This document shows positions 8,388-17,248 of a stretch of 41,369 nucleotides of DNA, one piece after another (position 1 is the stretch's first letter; each line of letters begins with the position of its first letter). The notes beneath the pieces are model-generated. The model saw nothing but the letters and a program-made list of their open reading frames with translations, did not search any database and was not told where the DNA came from. The stretch is from positions 1 to 41,369 of the forward strand of contig CANGHW010000034.1 of assembly GCA_947453695.1 (NCBI GenBank). The letters are read 5' to 3'. Origin of the DNA: Opitutia bacterium. Its GTDB lineage: Bacteria > Verrucomicrobiota > Verrucomicrobiia > Opitutales > Opitutaceae. The position numbers were made by a program, and so were the translations under genes.

Positions 8388-8990
8388 TCACTTTGTCCAA
8401 TTCACGCGGCCGACTTCGGCGATTGGCACACAGGCATCAAAGCGGCCGGGCACCGGGTCGTAGTGCAGCACGGTCTTACCGACGGTCTCCGAGGTGAAAT
8501 AGCCCACGATGGTGAGTTCGCGAATCTGGCGAAAGAAACTCAGCGACCTTCCCTTCGGCTCCGAAGCGAGCGTTTTGAGCAAAGCGTCCTGCTGCTCCGC
8601 GCTCAGTTGGCCGAAGGCTTTCTTGTGCGCCGCCGCGCTGCGCGCTTCGACATCGGCCAAACCCGCGGTCAGCGTGCGCTGGTCTTCCGCCGACATATAG
8701 CCGCCCGCCATCAGATCGATAAAGGCCGGCACGCCGACGTCCAACGCACCGGGCGTGTCCGTCTTCGGGAAAATGCGCTCCACCACCGCACTCGTCGTGG
8801 CGAATTGCTCGGCGGTGAGGAAGACGGTTTTGCCGCCCACCGTCGGCTGCGCACGCAACACGCCTTCGATCAACGAGGGCGTCAGCGCCGCTCCCAGCAG
8901 GAGCGCCGCACGTTTGAGCGCTTCGCGGCGATTCATCATCAGCCCGGAAGCGTCGGAACCGGAAACAGGAGTAGGAACGAGAGTGTTCAT
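8388..8990 (-). CDS. Gluconate 2-dehydrogenase subunit 3-like protein, Tat-exported
   Basis: A 200-residue small-subunit protein of the gluconate 2-dehydrogenase subunit 3 family. The N-terminus has a twin-arginine signal (NRREALKRAALLLGAAL, residues 20-36), and the rest shows the family segments FLTAEQFATTSAVVERIFP, DTPGALDVGVPAFID and FFRQIRELTIVGYFTS. In known systems this subunit helps mature or export the FAD-containing large subunit through the Tat route. Its gene begins 30 bp after the stop of the GMC oxidoreductase gene, in the same direction, which supports a complex. ATG 8990 is preferred, and it is preceded by CACCC as at many starts here; an internal ATG pair at codons 18-19 is also possible. 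Confidence 0.88.
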   Translation of the reverse strand: MNTLVPTPVSGSDASGLMMNRREALKRAALLLGAALTPSLIEGVLRAQPTVGGKTVFLTAEQFATTSAVVERIFPKTDTPGALDVGVPAFIDLMAGGYMSAEDQRTLTAGLADVEARSAAAHKKAFGQLSAEQQDALLKTLASEPKGRSLSFFRQIRELTIVGYFTSETVGKTVLHYDPVPGRFDACVPIAEVGRVNWTK

Positions 8991-9020
8991 GGGTGAAACG
9001 GCGACGGTGACAAGGTGGGC

Positions 9021-10736
9021 TTAGATATTCTGTTTCTTGAGTTCGCTCACGGCGTGATCGCAGGCCCGGGCCGTGAGCGCCATGTAGGTGAGCGAGGGAT
9101 TGACGCACGCAGCCGAGGTCATGCACGCGCCGTCGGTGACGTAGACATTGGGCACGGTGTGAACTTGGTTCCACTGGTTGAGCACCGAGGTCTTCGGGTC
9201 GCGGCCCATGCGCGCCGTGCCCATCTCGTGAATGCAATTGCCCGGCGCACTGTTCACCACGTCGTCGAAGCCCGCGACCTCCTTCAAACCCGCGGCCTCG
9301 AGCATCTCGATCGCCGACTGCTTCATATCTTTGCGCATCGCGTATTCGTTGGCCTTCCAACCGCAGTCAAATGTCACGGTCGGCTGGCCCCACTTGTCGC
9401 GCAGATCCTTGTTCAGCGTGATCTTGTTCTCGTGGTAAGGCAGACACTCGCCCCACGAGCCGATGCCAAAGCGCCAGGGACCGGGAGCAATGAGGTCGGC
9501 CTTCAAGCCGGCGCCAAACATGTTCAGCTCCTTGATGCCCCGCGCCCAGTCGGTGCGACTCGCGCTGCCTTGATAGCCGAAGCCCCGGAGGTAGTCCTTT
9601 TGCTTCGTCTCCTTGTTCAGGTTCCGGAAGCGGGGGATGTAAATGCCGTTGGGGCGATTACCCTTGTAGAACTTGTCGTCGAACTTGTCCGAGATTCCCG
9701 CCGCACCCACCTTGAAATGGTGGTCCATCAGGTTGTGGCCTAATTCGCCGCTGTCATTGCCCAGACCGTTCGGAAAGCGCTCCGAGGTCGAATTCATCAA
9801 GATGAACGTCGAGGCCACCGCGGACGCACAGGAGAAGATGATCTTGGCGTGAAACTCGACGACCTCGTTGGTCTGCGCATCGATCACGCGCACGCCGGTC
9901 GCCCGGCCTTTGTCCTTGTCGAACAGGATTTGGTTCACGATCGAGAACGGCCGCAGCGTGAGATTGCCCGTCGCGTAGGCGGCCGGGAGCGTGGACACAT
10001 TGCTGCTGAAATAGCCGCCGTAGGGACAACCACGGATGCAGCGATTGCGTGACTGACAGTTGCCGCGACCATTGTGCGGCACGGTAAGATTGGCCGCGCG
10101 ACCGATGATCATCGCACGTCCGCCAAACGAATCGGCGATGCGGCGCTTCACGTCGATTTCGAGACAGTTCATCTCCATCGGCGGGAGATACTGCCCATCC
10201 GGCAGCTGCGGCAGACCGTCGCGATTACCGCTGATCCCGGCGTAGCGCTCCGCATAATCATACCACGGCGAGATGTCCGCGTAGCGAATCGGCCAGTCGA
10301 CCGCCACGCCCTCCTTGGCGTTGGCCTCGAAATCAAGATCGCTCAAGCGATACGACTGGCGGCCCCACAAGAGCGAGCGCCCCCCGACGTGGTAGCCGCG
10401 CATCCAATCAAAGCGCTGCTGCTCCGAGTAGGGATTCTCCAGATCGTTGACGAACCAGTGCGCCGAGGCCGGATGCGTCGTGTAGCCGGTGCGCGCCTGC
10501 TTGAGCTGTTTCGCTGCATCGACGTTCGAGAGCTTGTTACGGCCCTCAAACTGCCAGCTCTCCATCATCGCCGTTGGATACTCACCGTGTTTCACATCGC
10601 GACCGCGCTCCAGCACGAGGGTCTTGAGCCCTTTCTCGGTGAGCTCTTTCGCCGCCCAGCCACCGCTGATGCCGGAGCCGATGACGATCGCGTCGTAGGT
10701 GTTCTGTTTGGTGCCTGCGCCTTGGATATTGGCCAT
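9021..10736 (-). CDS. GMC-family FAD-dependent oxidoreductase, large subunit
   Basis: A 571-residue GMC flavoprotein of the gluconate/sugar dehydrogenase large-subunit type. The FAD Rossmann motif is AIVIGSGISGGWAAKEL at 16-32, followed by an FAD-contact segment VGGRSLLWGRQSYR. The catalytic pair is His503 (CIHEMGTARMG) and Asn546 (VNPSLTY). A cysteine group in GNCQSRNRCIRGCPYGGY (C-x5-C-x3-C) matches large subunits that carry an iron-sulfur cluster. It has no signal peptide of its own and would travel with the Tat-tagged small subunit encoded next. With the DUF1080 gene upstream, oxidation of a sugar to its 3-keto form is the most likely reaction; this is inferred from context. Confidence 0.92.
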   Translation of the reverse strand: MANIQGAGTKQNTYDAIVIGSGISGGWAAKELTEKGLKTLVLERGRDVKHGEYPTAMMESWQFEGRNKLSNVDAAKQLKQARTGYTTHPASAHWFVNDLENPYSEQQRFDWMRGYHVGGRSLLWGRQSYRLSDLDFEANAKEGVAVDWPIRYADISPWYDYAERYAGISGNRDGLPQLPDGQYLPPMEMNCLEIDVKRRIADSFGGRAMIIGRAANLTVPHNGRGNCQSRNRCIRGCPYGGYFSSNVSTLPAAYATGNLTLRPFSIVNQILFDKDKGRATGVRVIDAQTNEVVEFHAKIIFSCASAVASTFILMNSTSERFPNGLGNDSGELGHNLMDHHFKVGAAGISDKFDDKFYKGNRPNGIYIPRFRNLNKETKQKDYLRGFGYQGSASRTDWARGIKELNMFGAGLKADLIAPGPWRFGIGSWGECLPYHENKITLNKDLRDKWGQPTVTFDCGWKANEYAMRKDMKQSAIEMLEAAGLKEVAGFDDVVNSAPGNCIHEMGTARMGRDPKTSVLNQWNQVHTVPNVYVTDGACMTSAACVNPSLTYMALTARACDHAVSELKKQNI

Positions 10737-10796
10737 GGGAGAAAGATGATTGGGGATGATGGATCGTTGAAAATGAGTGAGTGAAATCGACTATGC

Positions 10797-12098
10797 TTAC
10801 TGCGATGCGGGCAGCTCCCGCAGGCGGATGCGGCGATACTCCATCTGCCCGCGATCGCTTTCGAGCCCGATCGCACCGGTCGCCGGCACGACAAACGCAT
10901 CGTTGAGCACTTCGCCGTTACAGGTGGCGTGCGCGAGACCGCCCTTCACCGTGACGACAATCTCGTTCCACTCCAGCGGACGGTAATTTTTCAACGCCGC
11001 ATACGGTCCCGCGATCAGGTAGTCGCGAACTTGGAGCTGCGGCTCGCGCACAAAGAGTCCGCTGTCGGCATTCGGTCCGGCCCGGAACTCCAGCTTGAGT
11101 TCAAAATCCCGCGGAAACTTCTGCGTCGTCCACAGCCGCGCAAACGCCCGCTCTTGCCGCGAGGCCGGAACCACGATGCGACCATTGCGCACGATGAACC
11201 GCCCGTCGCCACTCTCGGTCTTGCCGTCGAAGGCCGCGCCGTCCGCCGTGCCCCAGCCGGTAAAATCGCGGCCGTTGAAGAGGCTCTTGAACCCCGGCTC
11301 CGGCACAAAGTCGTCGGCCCACGTGGGCGCGAGGCCCAGCTGTTCGAACACCGGACGCAGCGCCATCGTCCAGCGCGCATAACCGGCGGCGTTGGGATGG
11401 AGCAGGTCGGGAAACTCGTCGGGCTTCGCATCGCCTTTCACATCGGCGAACAGCGACCATGTATCGAGCACTGTGACCTGGGGCCGGTCCTTGATCGCCG
11501 CGAAATAGAGCTGATTGATTTTCTTAATCTGCGCCGCGGGCCGCTTCTTGGCCTCGGCGCTGGGAAACACATTGCAGAGCACGATCGGCATCGTGGCGTT
11601 GTGCGCTTTGAGCGCGTCCAGGATGAGCTTCAAGTTCGCCCCGATCGTTTCGGGCTCGGCCTGTTCCTCGAGGTCATTGGTGCCGATGAGCAGCACGACT
11701 GCCCGGGGGTTGAGGGAAATCACATCTTCCTGCAGGCGGATGAGCACGCCCCGCGTCGTATCCCCACTGATGCCGCGATTGGCGGTCTTGATCCCAAGGA
11801 AAAGTGCATTGAGCGAAGTGCCCCATCCCTGGGTGATCGAGTCGCCGAGAAAAACCACTGCCCCTTGGTCACGCGTCGCCTGCGCGGCCCACTGCGTGCG
11901 CCGCTCGGTCCAGAGTTTCTGAAACCATTCATAACGGCGAATCGGCCCCGCTCCGGGAAGACCATCGTCGGTCGCCGGAAGTTGAAAGCGCGAGGGCGCC
12001 GTCGGCGTCGCGGCCGGAGCCGCCGCCGGCTGCGCGCGCAACGACAGGCATGATAGAGCCAGCAGACCACCGAGCACAAACGAGGCACGAAGTTTCAT
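10797..12098 (-). CDS. Exported SGNH/GDSL hydrolase fused to a DUF1080 domain
   Basis: A 433-residue two-domain protein with a signal peptide (residues 1-22). Residues about 50-255 form an SGNH esterase: VVFLGDSITQGWG with Ser87, Gly in NRGISGDT, GTND at 139-142 and the Asp231-x2-His234 pair in PDLLHPN. Residues about 268-430 are DUF1080, starting FKSLFNGRDFTGWG and continuing with FELKLEFRAGPNADSGLFVR. DUF1080 members include 3-keto-glycoside hydrolases with a concanavalin-like fold. The esterase half may remove acyl groups from the same carbohydrate. It is the first gene of a minus-strand run with the GMC oxidoreductase (60 bp gap) and subunit 3. Confidence 0.9.
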   Translation of the reverse strand: MKLRASFVLGGLLALSCLSLRAQPAAAPAATPTAPSRFQLPATDDGLPGAGPIRRYEWFQKLWTERRTQWAAQATRDQGAVVFLGDSITQGWGTSLNALFLGIKTANRGISGDTTRGVLIRLQEDVISLNPRAVVLLIGTNDLEEQAEPETIGANLKLILDALKAHNATMPIVLCNVFPSAEAKKRPAAQIKKINQLYFAAIKDRPQVTVLDTWSLFADVKGDAKPDEFPDLLHPNAAGYARWTMALRPVFEQLGLAPTWADDFVPEPGFKSLFNGRDFTGWGTADGAAFDGKTESGDGRFIVRNGRIVVPASRQERAFARLWTTQKFPRDFELKLEFRAGPNADSGLFVREPQLQVRDYLIAGPYAALKNYRPLEWNEIVVTVKGGLAHATCNGEVLNDAFVVPATGAIGLESDRGQMEYRRIRLRELPASQ

Positions 12099-12345
12099 GG
12101 GGAGGGTAGAAAGCGAACGCCCTCACGTTGCGGAATCTCCGCCGCACAGGTCAAACGCGATTCCGCGCAGTCCACGCGCAACGATCAGCACACCCCGGCG
12201 GCAGGGCCGAAGGCGCGGGCTGAGCCGCTTGTATCAATATCGTTACCGAAGCCCTCTTCTGTCCCAAGCGGGGCCGTGTATCTCTGTCCTCGTCGCTCAT
12301 CTTTTCGTCAGCAAAACCAAATCCCACTAAATCTAGTCATATCAC

Positions 12346-12711
12346 ATGAAGACCATCCCATCCCTTCGCGGCCTCTGCCTCAGCGCTGCAGTCGCGCTTT
12401 CCGTCGTATTTGCGCCGAGCCTCGCCTCCGCCGCCGGCGGCGGCAGCAACACCAACAAAACAGTTAAGACTTACGAAGCCCGTGTAACGGGCTACGTCAC
12501 CGCCATCGACTACGTAAACGGCACCATCACGGTGGGCGCCTCCTACTATGGTAGCGGTATGCTCAAGATCAGCGCTTCGACTAATATCTCGATGGACAAC
12601 GTGAGCTGCGACTTCGCCGACATCGAGCTCGGCGACTGGATGGAAGCCCGCTACGACTGGGTCAGCAAGACTGCGAACAAACTCTCCGGTATCTCGGTCG
12701 CCACCCCTTAA
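12346..12711 (+). CDS. Small secreted protein of unknown function
   Basis: A 121-residue protein with a clear signal peptide (MKTIPSLRGLCLSAAVALSV to about residue 29, ending ASAAGGG). The mature part is about 90 residues and reads as a small beta-barrel-like domain: YEARVTGYVTAIDYVNGTITVGA and ISMDNVSCDFADIELGDWMEARYD. The pattern 'modifier sets a value, then gives V-x-G-x-V at strand starts' is like small DUF5666/OB-type exported domains, but I cannot assign it firmly. Divergent from the SGNH-DUF1080 gene across a 247-bp region that probably holds both promoters. A strong hairpin follows it. Confidence 0.75.
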   Translation: MKTIPSLRGLCLSAAVALSVVFAPSLASAAGGGSNTNKTVKTYEARVTGYVTAIDYVNGTITVGASYYGSGMLKISASTNISMDNVSCDFADIELGDWMEARYDWVSKTANKLSGISVATP

Positions 12712-12764
12712 TTCACGGCTTTCAACGCTCTCCTTCGCTCTTCAGTCAAGGGACATTATTCCGT

Positions 12765-12792
12765 GGGGACATGGGCCTAGGCCCGTGTCCCC
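12765..12792. terminator. Strong hairpin, likely terminator
   Basis: A 14-bp inverted repeat with no spacer: GGGGACATGGGCCT and AGGCCCGTGTCCCC, with a single T/G position that can still pair in RNA. It lies between the small secreted protein and the regulator operon. No T tract follows directly, though a run of five T lies about 10 bp downstream. Confidence 0.55.
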
Positions 12793-12908
12793 TCTTCGCA
12801 TTTTTCCCGTCAGCGCCCTTACCCTCTTCGTCCACGACCCACCGCTCTGTTATTCACCTGCCTGACTTCGCGTCGCCTACGCGACCGACTCACTCCAAAC
12901 CTTTGCCC

Positions 12909-13604
12909 ATGCGCATCCTCATCGTCGAAGATGAACCCGAACTCGCCCGTCTTACCCACGCCGCGCTCGAGCGCCACGGACACGTCTGCACGACCGAGGC
13001 CGATGGGAAAAAAGCCCTCGCCACCGCAATTCGTGAGCGGCCCGATCTGGTGCTGCTCGACATCAACCTGCCGGGTCTCAGTGGCTTCGAGATCCTGAGT
13101 CACCTTCGCCGGGAAAAATGTCCCGCGCTCGTCCTGATGCTGACGGCCCGCGGCGAGGTGCGGGATCGCATTAAGGGCCTCGAAGCCGGCGCCGACGATT
13201 ACCTTGCCAAACCTTTCGCGACCGACGAGCTCATCGCCCGCGTCGAAGCGGTCGGCCGTCGCGGTGGCCTGCCGGCCGCTGGCGCTCTGCTGAAGCTTGC
13301 CGACCTCCAAATGAACGTCGCCCAGCGCCACGTCACCCGCCGCGGCCAGACCATCGAGCTCTCCCCGCGTGAATTCGACCTCCTGCACCTTTTTCTGCAG
13401 GAGCCCGGCCGGCTCTTCGCCCGCACCGAACTCTACCAACGAGTCTGGCAGGAAGAACGCAGCTTCGACACTCGCACCGTCGACATGTTTATCACCCGGT
13501 TGCGCAAAAAGATCGATGCCGAGTTTGATGTGCCCCTGCTTCAAACCGTCCGCTCCGTCGGCTACACCTTGCGCCTCCCGTCGGATTCCGACCTCCGTCC
13601 ATGA
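12909..13604 (+). CDS. OmpR/PhoB-family response regulator
   Basis: A 231-residue two-domain regulator. Receiver residues 1-120: acidic Glu7/Asp8 (ILIVEDEPE), phospho-acceptor Asp51 (LVLLDINLPG), Thr79 and Lys101 (LAKPF). The winged-helix DNA-binding domain follows, with IELSPREFDLLHLFLQEPG, the recognition region TRTVDMFITRLRKKID and the terminal VRSVGYTL. ATG 12909 starts the receiver directly. It is the first gene of a four-gene operon; its stop overlaps the start of the cupredoxin-like gene (ATGA at 13601-13604). It most likely answers to the sensor kinase encoded two genes downstream and may regulate this operon. Confidence 0.93.
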   Translation: MRILIVEDEPELARLTHAALERHGHVCTTEADGKKALATAIRERPDLVLLDINLPGLSGFEILSHLRREKCPALVLMLTARGEVRDRIKGLEAGADDYLAKPFATDELIARVEAVGRRGGLPAAGALLKLADLQMNVAQRHVTRRGQTIELSPREFDLLHLFLQEPGRLFARTELYQRVWQEERSFDTRTVDMFITRLRKKIDAEFDVPLLQTVRSVGYTLRLPSDSDLRP

Positions 13605-14239
13605 ACGATTTCACTGTCTTTCGCCTCCTCACGCTCCTCCTTACCGCGATCTCCGTCCGCTGCGCCACGATCGAAGGTCGCGTCGCGCTCCCGGCTGCCC
13701 TGACCACCCACGTAAAGAATCAACGCTACGAAGTCGTTTCCAAGGGTGGCGTGGTCGCAACTAACCCGCCCCTCGCCGTCGTTTATCTCGAGGGCGATTT
13801 CGCTCCTCCCTCAGCTCCCGTCACGGTCCAGCTCGCGCAAAAGGACCTCGCCTTCGTGCAAACGCTGCTGCCGGTGCGAGTCGGCACGCGAATCGAATTC
13901 CCCAACCTCGACGACCTTTACCACAACATCTTCTCCCTCTCACGTCCCAAGCGTTTTGACCTCGGTCGCTATCGACCCGAGGACCGCCCCATTCCCTCGC
14001 AGGTTTTCGATAAAACCGGGCTAGTCACCCTCCGCTGCGAAATCCACGAGCACATGCGCGGACTCATTCTCGTGCTCAACACTCCGCACTTCATCGTCAC
14101 CGACGCGACTGGACGATTCACCCTCACGGGACTTCCGGCAGGCAAGTATACGCTGAAGGCATGGGTTGATAGCACGACCACGCGCTCGCAGGCGGTCGAA
14201 CTCAGCTCTGATTCCAACCTGCGGGTCGACTTCCCTTGA
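13601..14239 (+). CDS. Cupredoxin-like periplasmic protein ('methylamine utilization protein' type)
   Basis: A 212-residue exported protein (hydrophobic signal, residues 5-22). The middle resembles a blue-copper fold: VGTRIEFPNLDDLYHNIFS with His108, then VTLRCEIHEHMRGLI with Cys146, His149, His151 and Met152. The His...Cys-x2-His...Met set is what a type 1 copper site needs. The end (TDATGRFTLTGLPAGKYTLKAW) is a short carboxypeptidase-regulatory-like beta domain. Proteins of this layout are often named methylamine utilization protein, but no methylamine genes are present here. It overlaps its neighbours by 4 nt on both sides, so it is probably made together with the regulator and kinase and may be their copper or redox sensor. 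Confidence 0.8.
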   Translation: MNDFTVFRLLTLLLTAISVRCATIEGRVALPAALTTHVKNQRYEVVSKGGVVATNPPLAVVYLEGDFAPPSAPVTVQLAQKDLAFVQTLLPVRVGTRIEFPNLDDLYHNIFSLSRPKRFDLGRYRPEDRPIPSQVFDKTGLVTLRCEIHEHMRGLILVLNTPHFIVTDATGRFTLTGLPAGKYTLKAWVDSTTTRSQAVELSSDSNLRVDFP

Positions 14240-16017
14240 GTTCCCGCACCCCACCTCGTCCGCTCGCCCAGGTCGGCCGTTTTCGCTGGCGCACCCTGGC
14301 CGCCATTTTGGTGGTCGTCGTGCCCCTCACCGGCGCCGGACTTTTTATCGCTCAGAATCAAGTCGCCCGCGAAACCGAGGAAGCGATGCAGCGCGATTTT
14401 CGCGCCGCCACCGCAGCGATCGAAGCTGCGCGGGATACCCGGATGACCGCCCTGAGCCACCGTTGCTTCCTGCTTGCCCGCAAGGCCCGCATCCATGCCG
14501 CCTTCGAGGACGATGCGCTCGACGTGCTCTACTCCAACGCCCGCGATGAACTCCGCGACCTGATGCCGCCCGCGGCCCCGCTCCCGCCTTCCGCCCCGCG
14601 CGACATTCCCGCCGTTTTCTACCGCTTTCTCGACGTCCACGGCCAAGTCATTTCGACCGACAATCCGTCTGACGCCGGCCAACTTACCGACCATGAGTTG
14701 GCTCGCCTAAACTTGCCGCGCGCCCCGTCTGCGCCCCAGCTAGGGTTTCTGGTGCGCACCGACGCCTCGCCGACGGAGCAGAGCGTTGAGCAATTTATTG
14801 CCACCCCCATTTTTTCCACCAGCACCGGCGCCCCTCTGGCCGCCCTCGTCGTCGGATTCACGGCGCCACTCACCGGCCTTTCCCCTGATGGGAGAACTAT
14901 CGGACGCGGCTTGTGGCTCGACCGTAGATTGCAACTTCCCGGCCTCGACGAAGGCGTGCGTTCCACCCTGCAGACCTCACTCGCACCCGCGCTGTCGCCT
15001 CCCGGCCCACCACTTCCGCCGGTCGTTCAGATCGACATCGCCGGGCATCCCTATCGCGTCCTCTGCCGGGCCCTGAATCCCGCCTCAGCCTATCCCGTCG
15101 CGTTTGAAGTTTGCCTCTATCCGCTGGCCGACACCCTCGCCCACCAAGCCAAGCTACGCTGGCAGATTCTCGGCCTAGGCAGCGCACTGCTCGTAATCGG
15201 AATCGCCGCCAGTCAGTTTGCCGCCACCCGCCTCGCGCGTCCGGTCGAGCAGCTCGCCGCGGAGTCCGCCGAAACCGTCGTGCAACGAGATCGTGCCGAG
15301 GCGGCCCTGGAGTCTACTCAAGCCGAGCTCGAACGTGCCGCCCGCTTCGCCTCCGACGCCTCGCACCAACTCAAGACCCCGATCGCCGTTTTCCGCAGCG
15401 GATTGGAAGAACTCCTCGCCCGCGATGACCTCCCGGCCCCCGTGCGTGACGAAATCAGCAATCTCGTAATCCGCACCTATCGCTTTACGGGCATGATCAA
15501 TGACCTGCTCCTCCTTTCCCTGATGGAGGCGGGCCACCTGAAGATTGAATTCTCGCGCGTAAGCCTCGACCACCTGATCGCCTCGTGGCTCGACGACCTC
15601 AGCATTCTGCCGCAAGCGCTCGCCCTCGACATCTCCACCGACCTCCCGCGCGATTGTTGTATTTCCGGCGAGAAACGCTACGTGTCGATCATCCTGCAAA
15701 ACCTCCTCGAAAACGCCCGCAAATATAACCGCACTGGCGGCCGGATCCAGATCGCCGCCCGGCGGGAGGGCGAGCGCGTGAGCCTCACTATCGCCAATAC
15801 CGGTCACCCCATTCCGGCGGCTTCACAGGCCCAGATTTTCAACCGTTTCCATCGCGGTAACACTGGCGAGAATATCCCGGGCCACGGCCTCGGGCTCAAT
15901 CTCGCGCGGGAGCTCGCTCGCCTCCACGGCGGCGACGTGCGCCTGGTTCGCTCCAGCGATGACTGGACCGAATTCGAAGTTACCTTCCGGAGTGCGCCGG
16001 ATGCCGTCGCCGCATGA
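14236..16017 (+). CDS. Membrane sensor histidine kinase with large periplasmic domain
   Basis: A 593-residue kinase. Membrane helix about 20-40, a periplasmic region of roughly 270 residues, second helix about 311-333, a short linker, then DHp with FASDASHQLKTPIAVFRSGL (His377) and an ATPase domain with ILQNLLENARKYN, IANTGHPIP and GHGLGLNLARELARLHGG. The G1 box has Asn in place of the usual Asp, a variant seen in some kinases. The start is TTG at 14236 within TTGA, overlapping the cupredoxin stop by 4 nt. The periplasmic part matches no family I can name and would face the cupredoxin. The natural partner is the OmpR-type regulator at the head of the operon. Confidence 0.9.
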   Translation: MSSRTPPRPLAQVGRFRWRTLAAILVVVVPLTGAGLFIAQNQVARETEEAMQRDFRAATAAIEAARDTRMTALSHRCFLLARKARIHAAFEDDALDVLYSNARDELRDLMPPAAPLPPSAPRDIPAVFYRFLDVHGQVISTDNPSDAGQLTDHELARLNLPRAPSAPQLGFLVRTDASPTEQSVEQFIATPIFSTSTGAPLAALVVGFTAPLTGLSPDGRTIGRGLWLDRRLQLPGLDEGVRSTLQTSLAPALSPPGPPLPPVVQIDIAGHPYRVLCRALNPASAYPVAFEVCLYPLADTLAHQAKLRWQILGLGSALLVIGIAASQFAATRLARPVEQLAAESAETVVQRDRAEAALESTQAELERAARFASDASHQLKTPIAVFRSGLEELLARDDLPAPVRDEISNLVIRTYRFTGMINDLLLLSLMEAGHLKIEFSRVSLDHLIASWLDDLSILPQALALDISTDLPRDCCISGEKRYVSIILQNLLENARKYNRTGGRIQIAARREGERVSLTIANTGHPIPAASQAQIFNRFHRGNTGENIPGHGLGLNLARELARLHGGDVRLVRSSDDWTEFEVTFRSAPDAVAA

Positions 16018-17228
16018 AGTGGGTTCGAGCCGCTCTCCTTCCCTTGGTCGCGCTGGCGTCGGCGGCCGCGGCCGAAACTTGGCTCGATCAGGTCGAGGAG
16101 CGGCTCACCTTCGCGGCCTTTAACGGCCACTTGCATTCGCGCCTGAGCGGCGAAGTCTCCCTCGAAGCCTATCAATTCCAGCAACCCGCGCCGGGCTTTC
16201 TGTTCACCTCTGGCCATGCGCTTTTCAATCCCCGCCTCGCTCTGTTTCTCGACGGTCACTGCGGCGAAAACTTGACCGGTTTCGTGCAAGTCCGGGCCGA
16301 TCGAGGCTTCGACCCGGGCAACGGCCGACTCCGGCTTCGCCTCGACGAATACGCGCTGCGTTATGCCCCATGGTCCGATGGGCGGGCCTCTCTCCAGATC
16401 GGTCAGTTTGCGACGGTCATCGGAAATTGGGTCGCCCGCCACGTATCGCGCGACAACCCGTTTGTTTCCGCCCCCCTGCCCTACGAAAACATGACCGCGA
16501 TCTATGATCGCGAGGTCCCGGTTTCCCGCCAGGAATTCCTGGCCTACGACCCCACCGAGAAATACGAATACAATCCGATCATCTGGGGGCCGGCTTACGG
16601 CACCGGAGCTGCAGTTTCCGGCAGGTTCGGTAAGTTCGACTACGCCGTTGAGGCAAAGAATACCGGCCCATCCGCCCGCCCAGAAGCTTGGCCGATCACG
16701 CACACCGGATTCGAACGCCCCGCCTTTTCCGCCCGCGTCGGCTATCGCCCTGATCTCCGCTGGAAATTTGGCGTCTCGGCCAGCGACAGTTCCTACCTTC
16801 ACGGAACCACGGCTCCCAGCCTCCCCCGGGGCACCACGCTGCGCGACTTCCGCGAGCGCTTGTTCGCGCAAGATGCCGCCTTTGCCTGGGGCCACTTGCA
16901 GGTTTGGGCGGAGCTCTTCGAAACGTGGTTCGAGGTTCCGCGCGTGGGCACAGTCCGCACCATCGCCGGCTACATAGAGACGAAATACAAGTTCACGCCC
17001 CAGTGCTACGGCGCGCTCCGGTGGAATCGCCAGGGCTATTCCACCATCAATGATGGCCTCGGCTCCCGCCAACCCTGGCGCAACGCGCTGTGGCGCCTCG
17101 ATGCCGCATCCGGCTACCGCTTCAGCCCTCAGATCGACGGCAAGCTGCAGGCGAGCGCCCAACACGAATCGAGCCACCGTAACGCTTTCGACCTCCACTA
17201 CGCCGCCCAACTCAACGTCCGCTTCTGA
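16014..17228 (+). CDS. Predicted outer-membrane beta-barrel protein
   Basis: A 404-residue protein with a signal peptide (MKWVRAALLPLVALASAAAA). The rest shows alternating hydrophobic and polar residues with many aromatic residues, as in beta barrels: LSGEVSLEAYQFQ, NLTGFVQVRADRGFD, ASLQIGQFATVIGNW, WKFGVSASDSSYL. It ends in Phe (AAQLNVRF), the usual signal for the BAM machine. Long charged loops such as YDPTEKYEYNPIIWGPAYG separate the strands. Its ATG overlaps the kinase stop (ATGA at 16014-16017), making it the fourth gene of the regulator/cupredoxin/kinase operon. The cargo is unknown; copper or a redox substrate is only a guess from context. Confidence 0.75.
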   Translation: MKWVRAALLPLVALASAAAAETWLDQVEERLTFAAFNGHLHSRLSGEVSLEAYQFQQPAPGFLFTSGHALFNPRLALFLDGHCGENLTGFVQVRADRGFDPGNGRLRLRLDEYALRYAPWSDGRASLQIGQFATVIGNWVARHVSRDNPFVSAPLPYENMTAIYDREVPVSRQEFLAYDPTEKYEYNPIIWGPAYGTGAAVSGRFGKFDYAVEAKNTGPSARPEAWPITHTGFERPAFSARVGYRPDLRWKFGVSASDSSYLHGTTAPSLPRGTTLRDFRERLFAQDAAFAWGHLQVWAELFETWFEVPRVGTVRTIAGYIETKYKFTPQCYGALRWNRQGYSTINDGLGSRQPWRNALWRLDAASGYRFSPQIDGKLQASAQHESSHRNAFDLHYAAQLNVRF

Positions 17229-17248
17229 GCCGCGCGGGCGGCCCCGGA

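Noticed and set aside
13601..14239. Genuine methylamine-oxidation (mau) gene
   Set aside because: The common database-style name would suggest it, but no other mau genes are present and the context is a two-component system.
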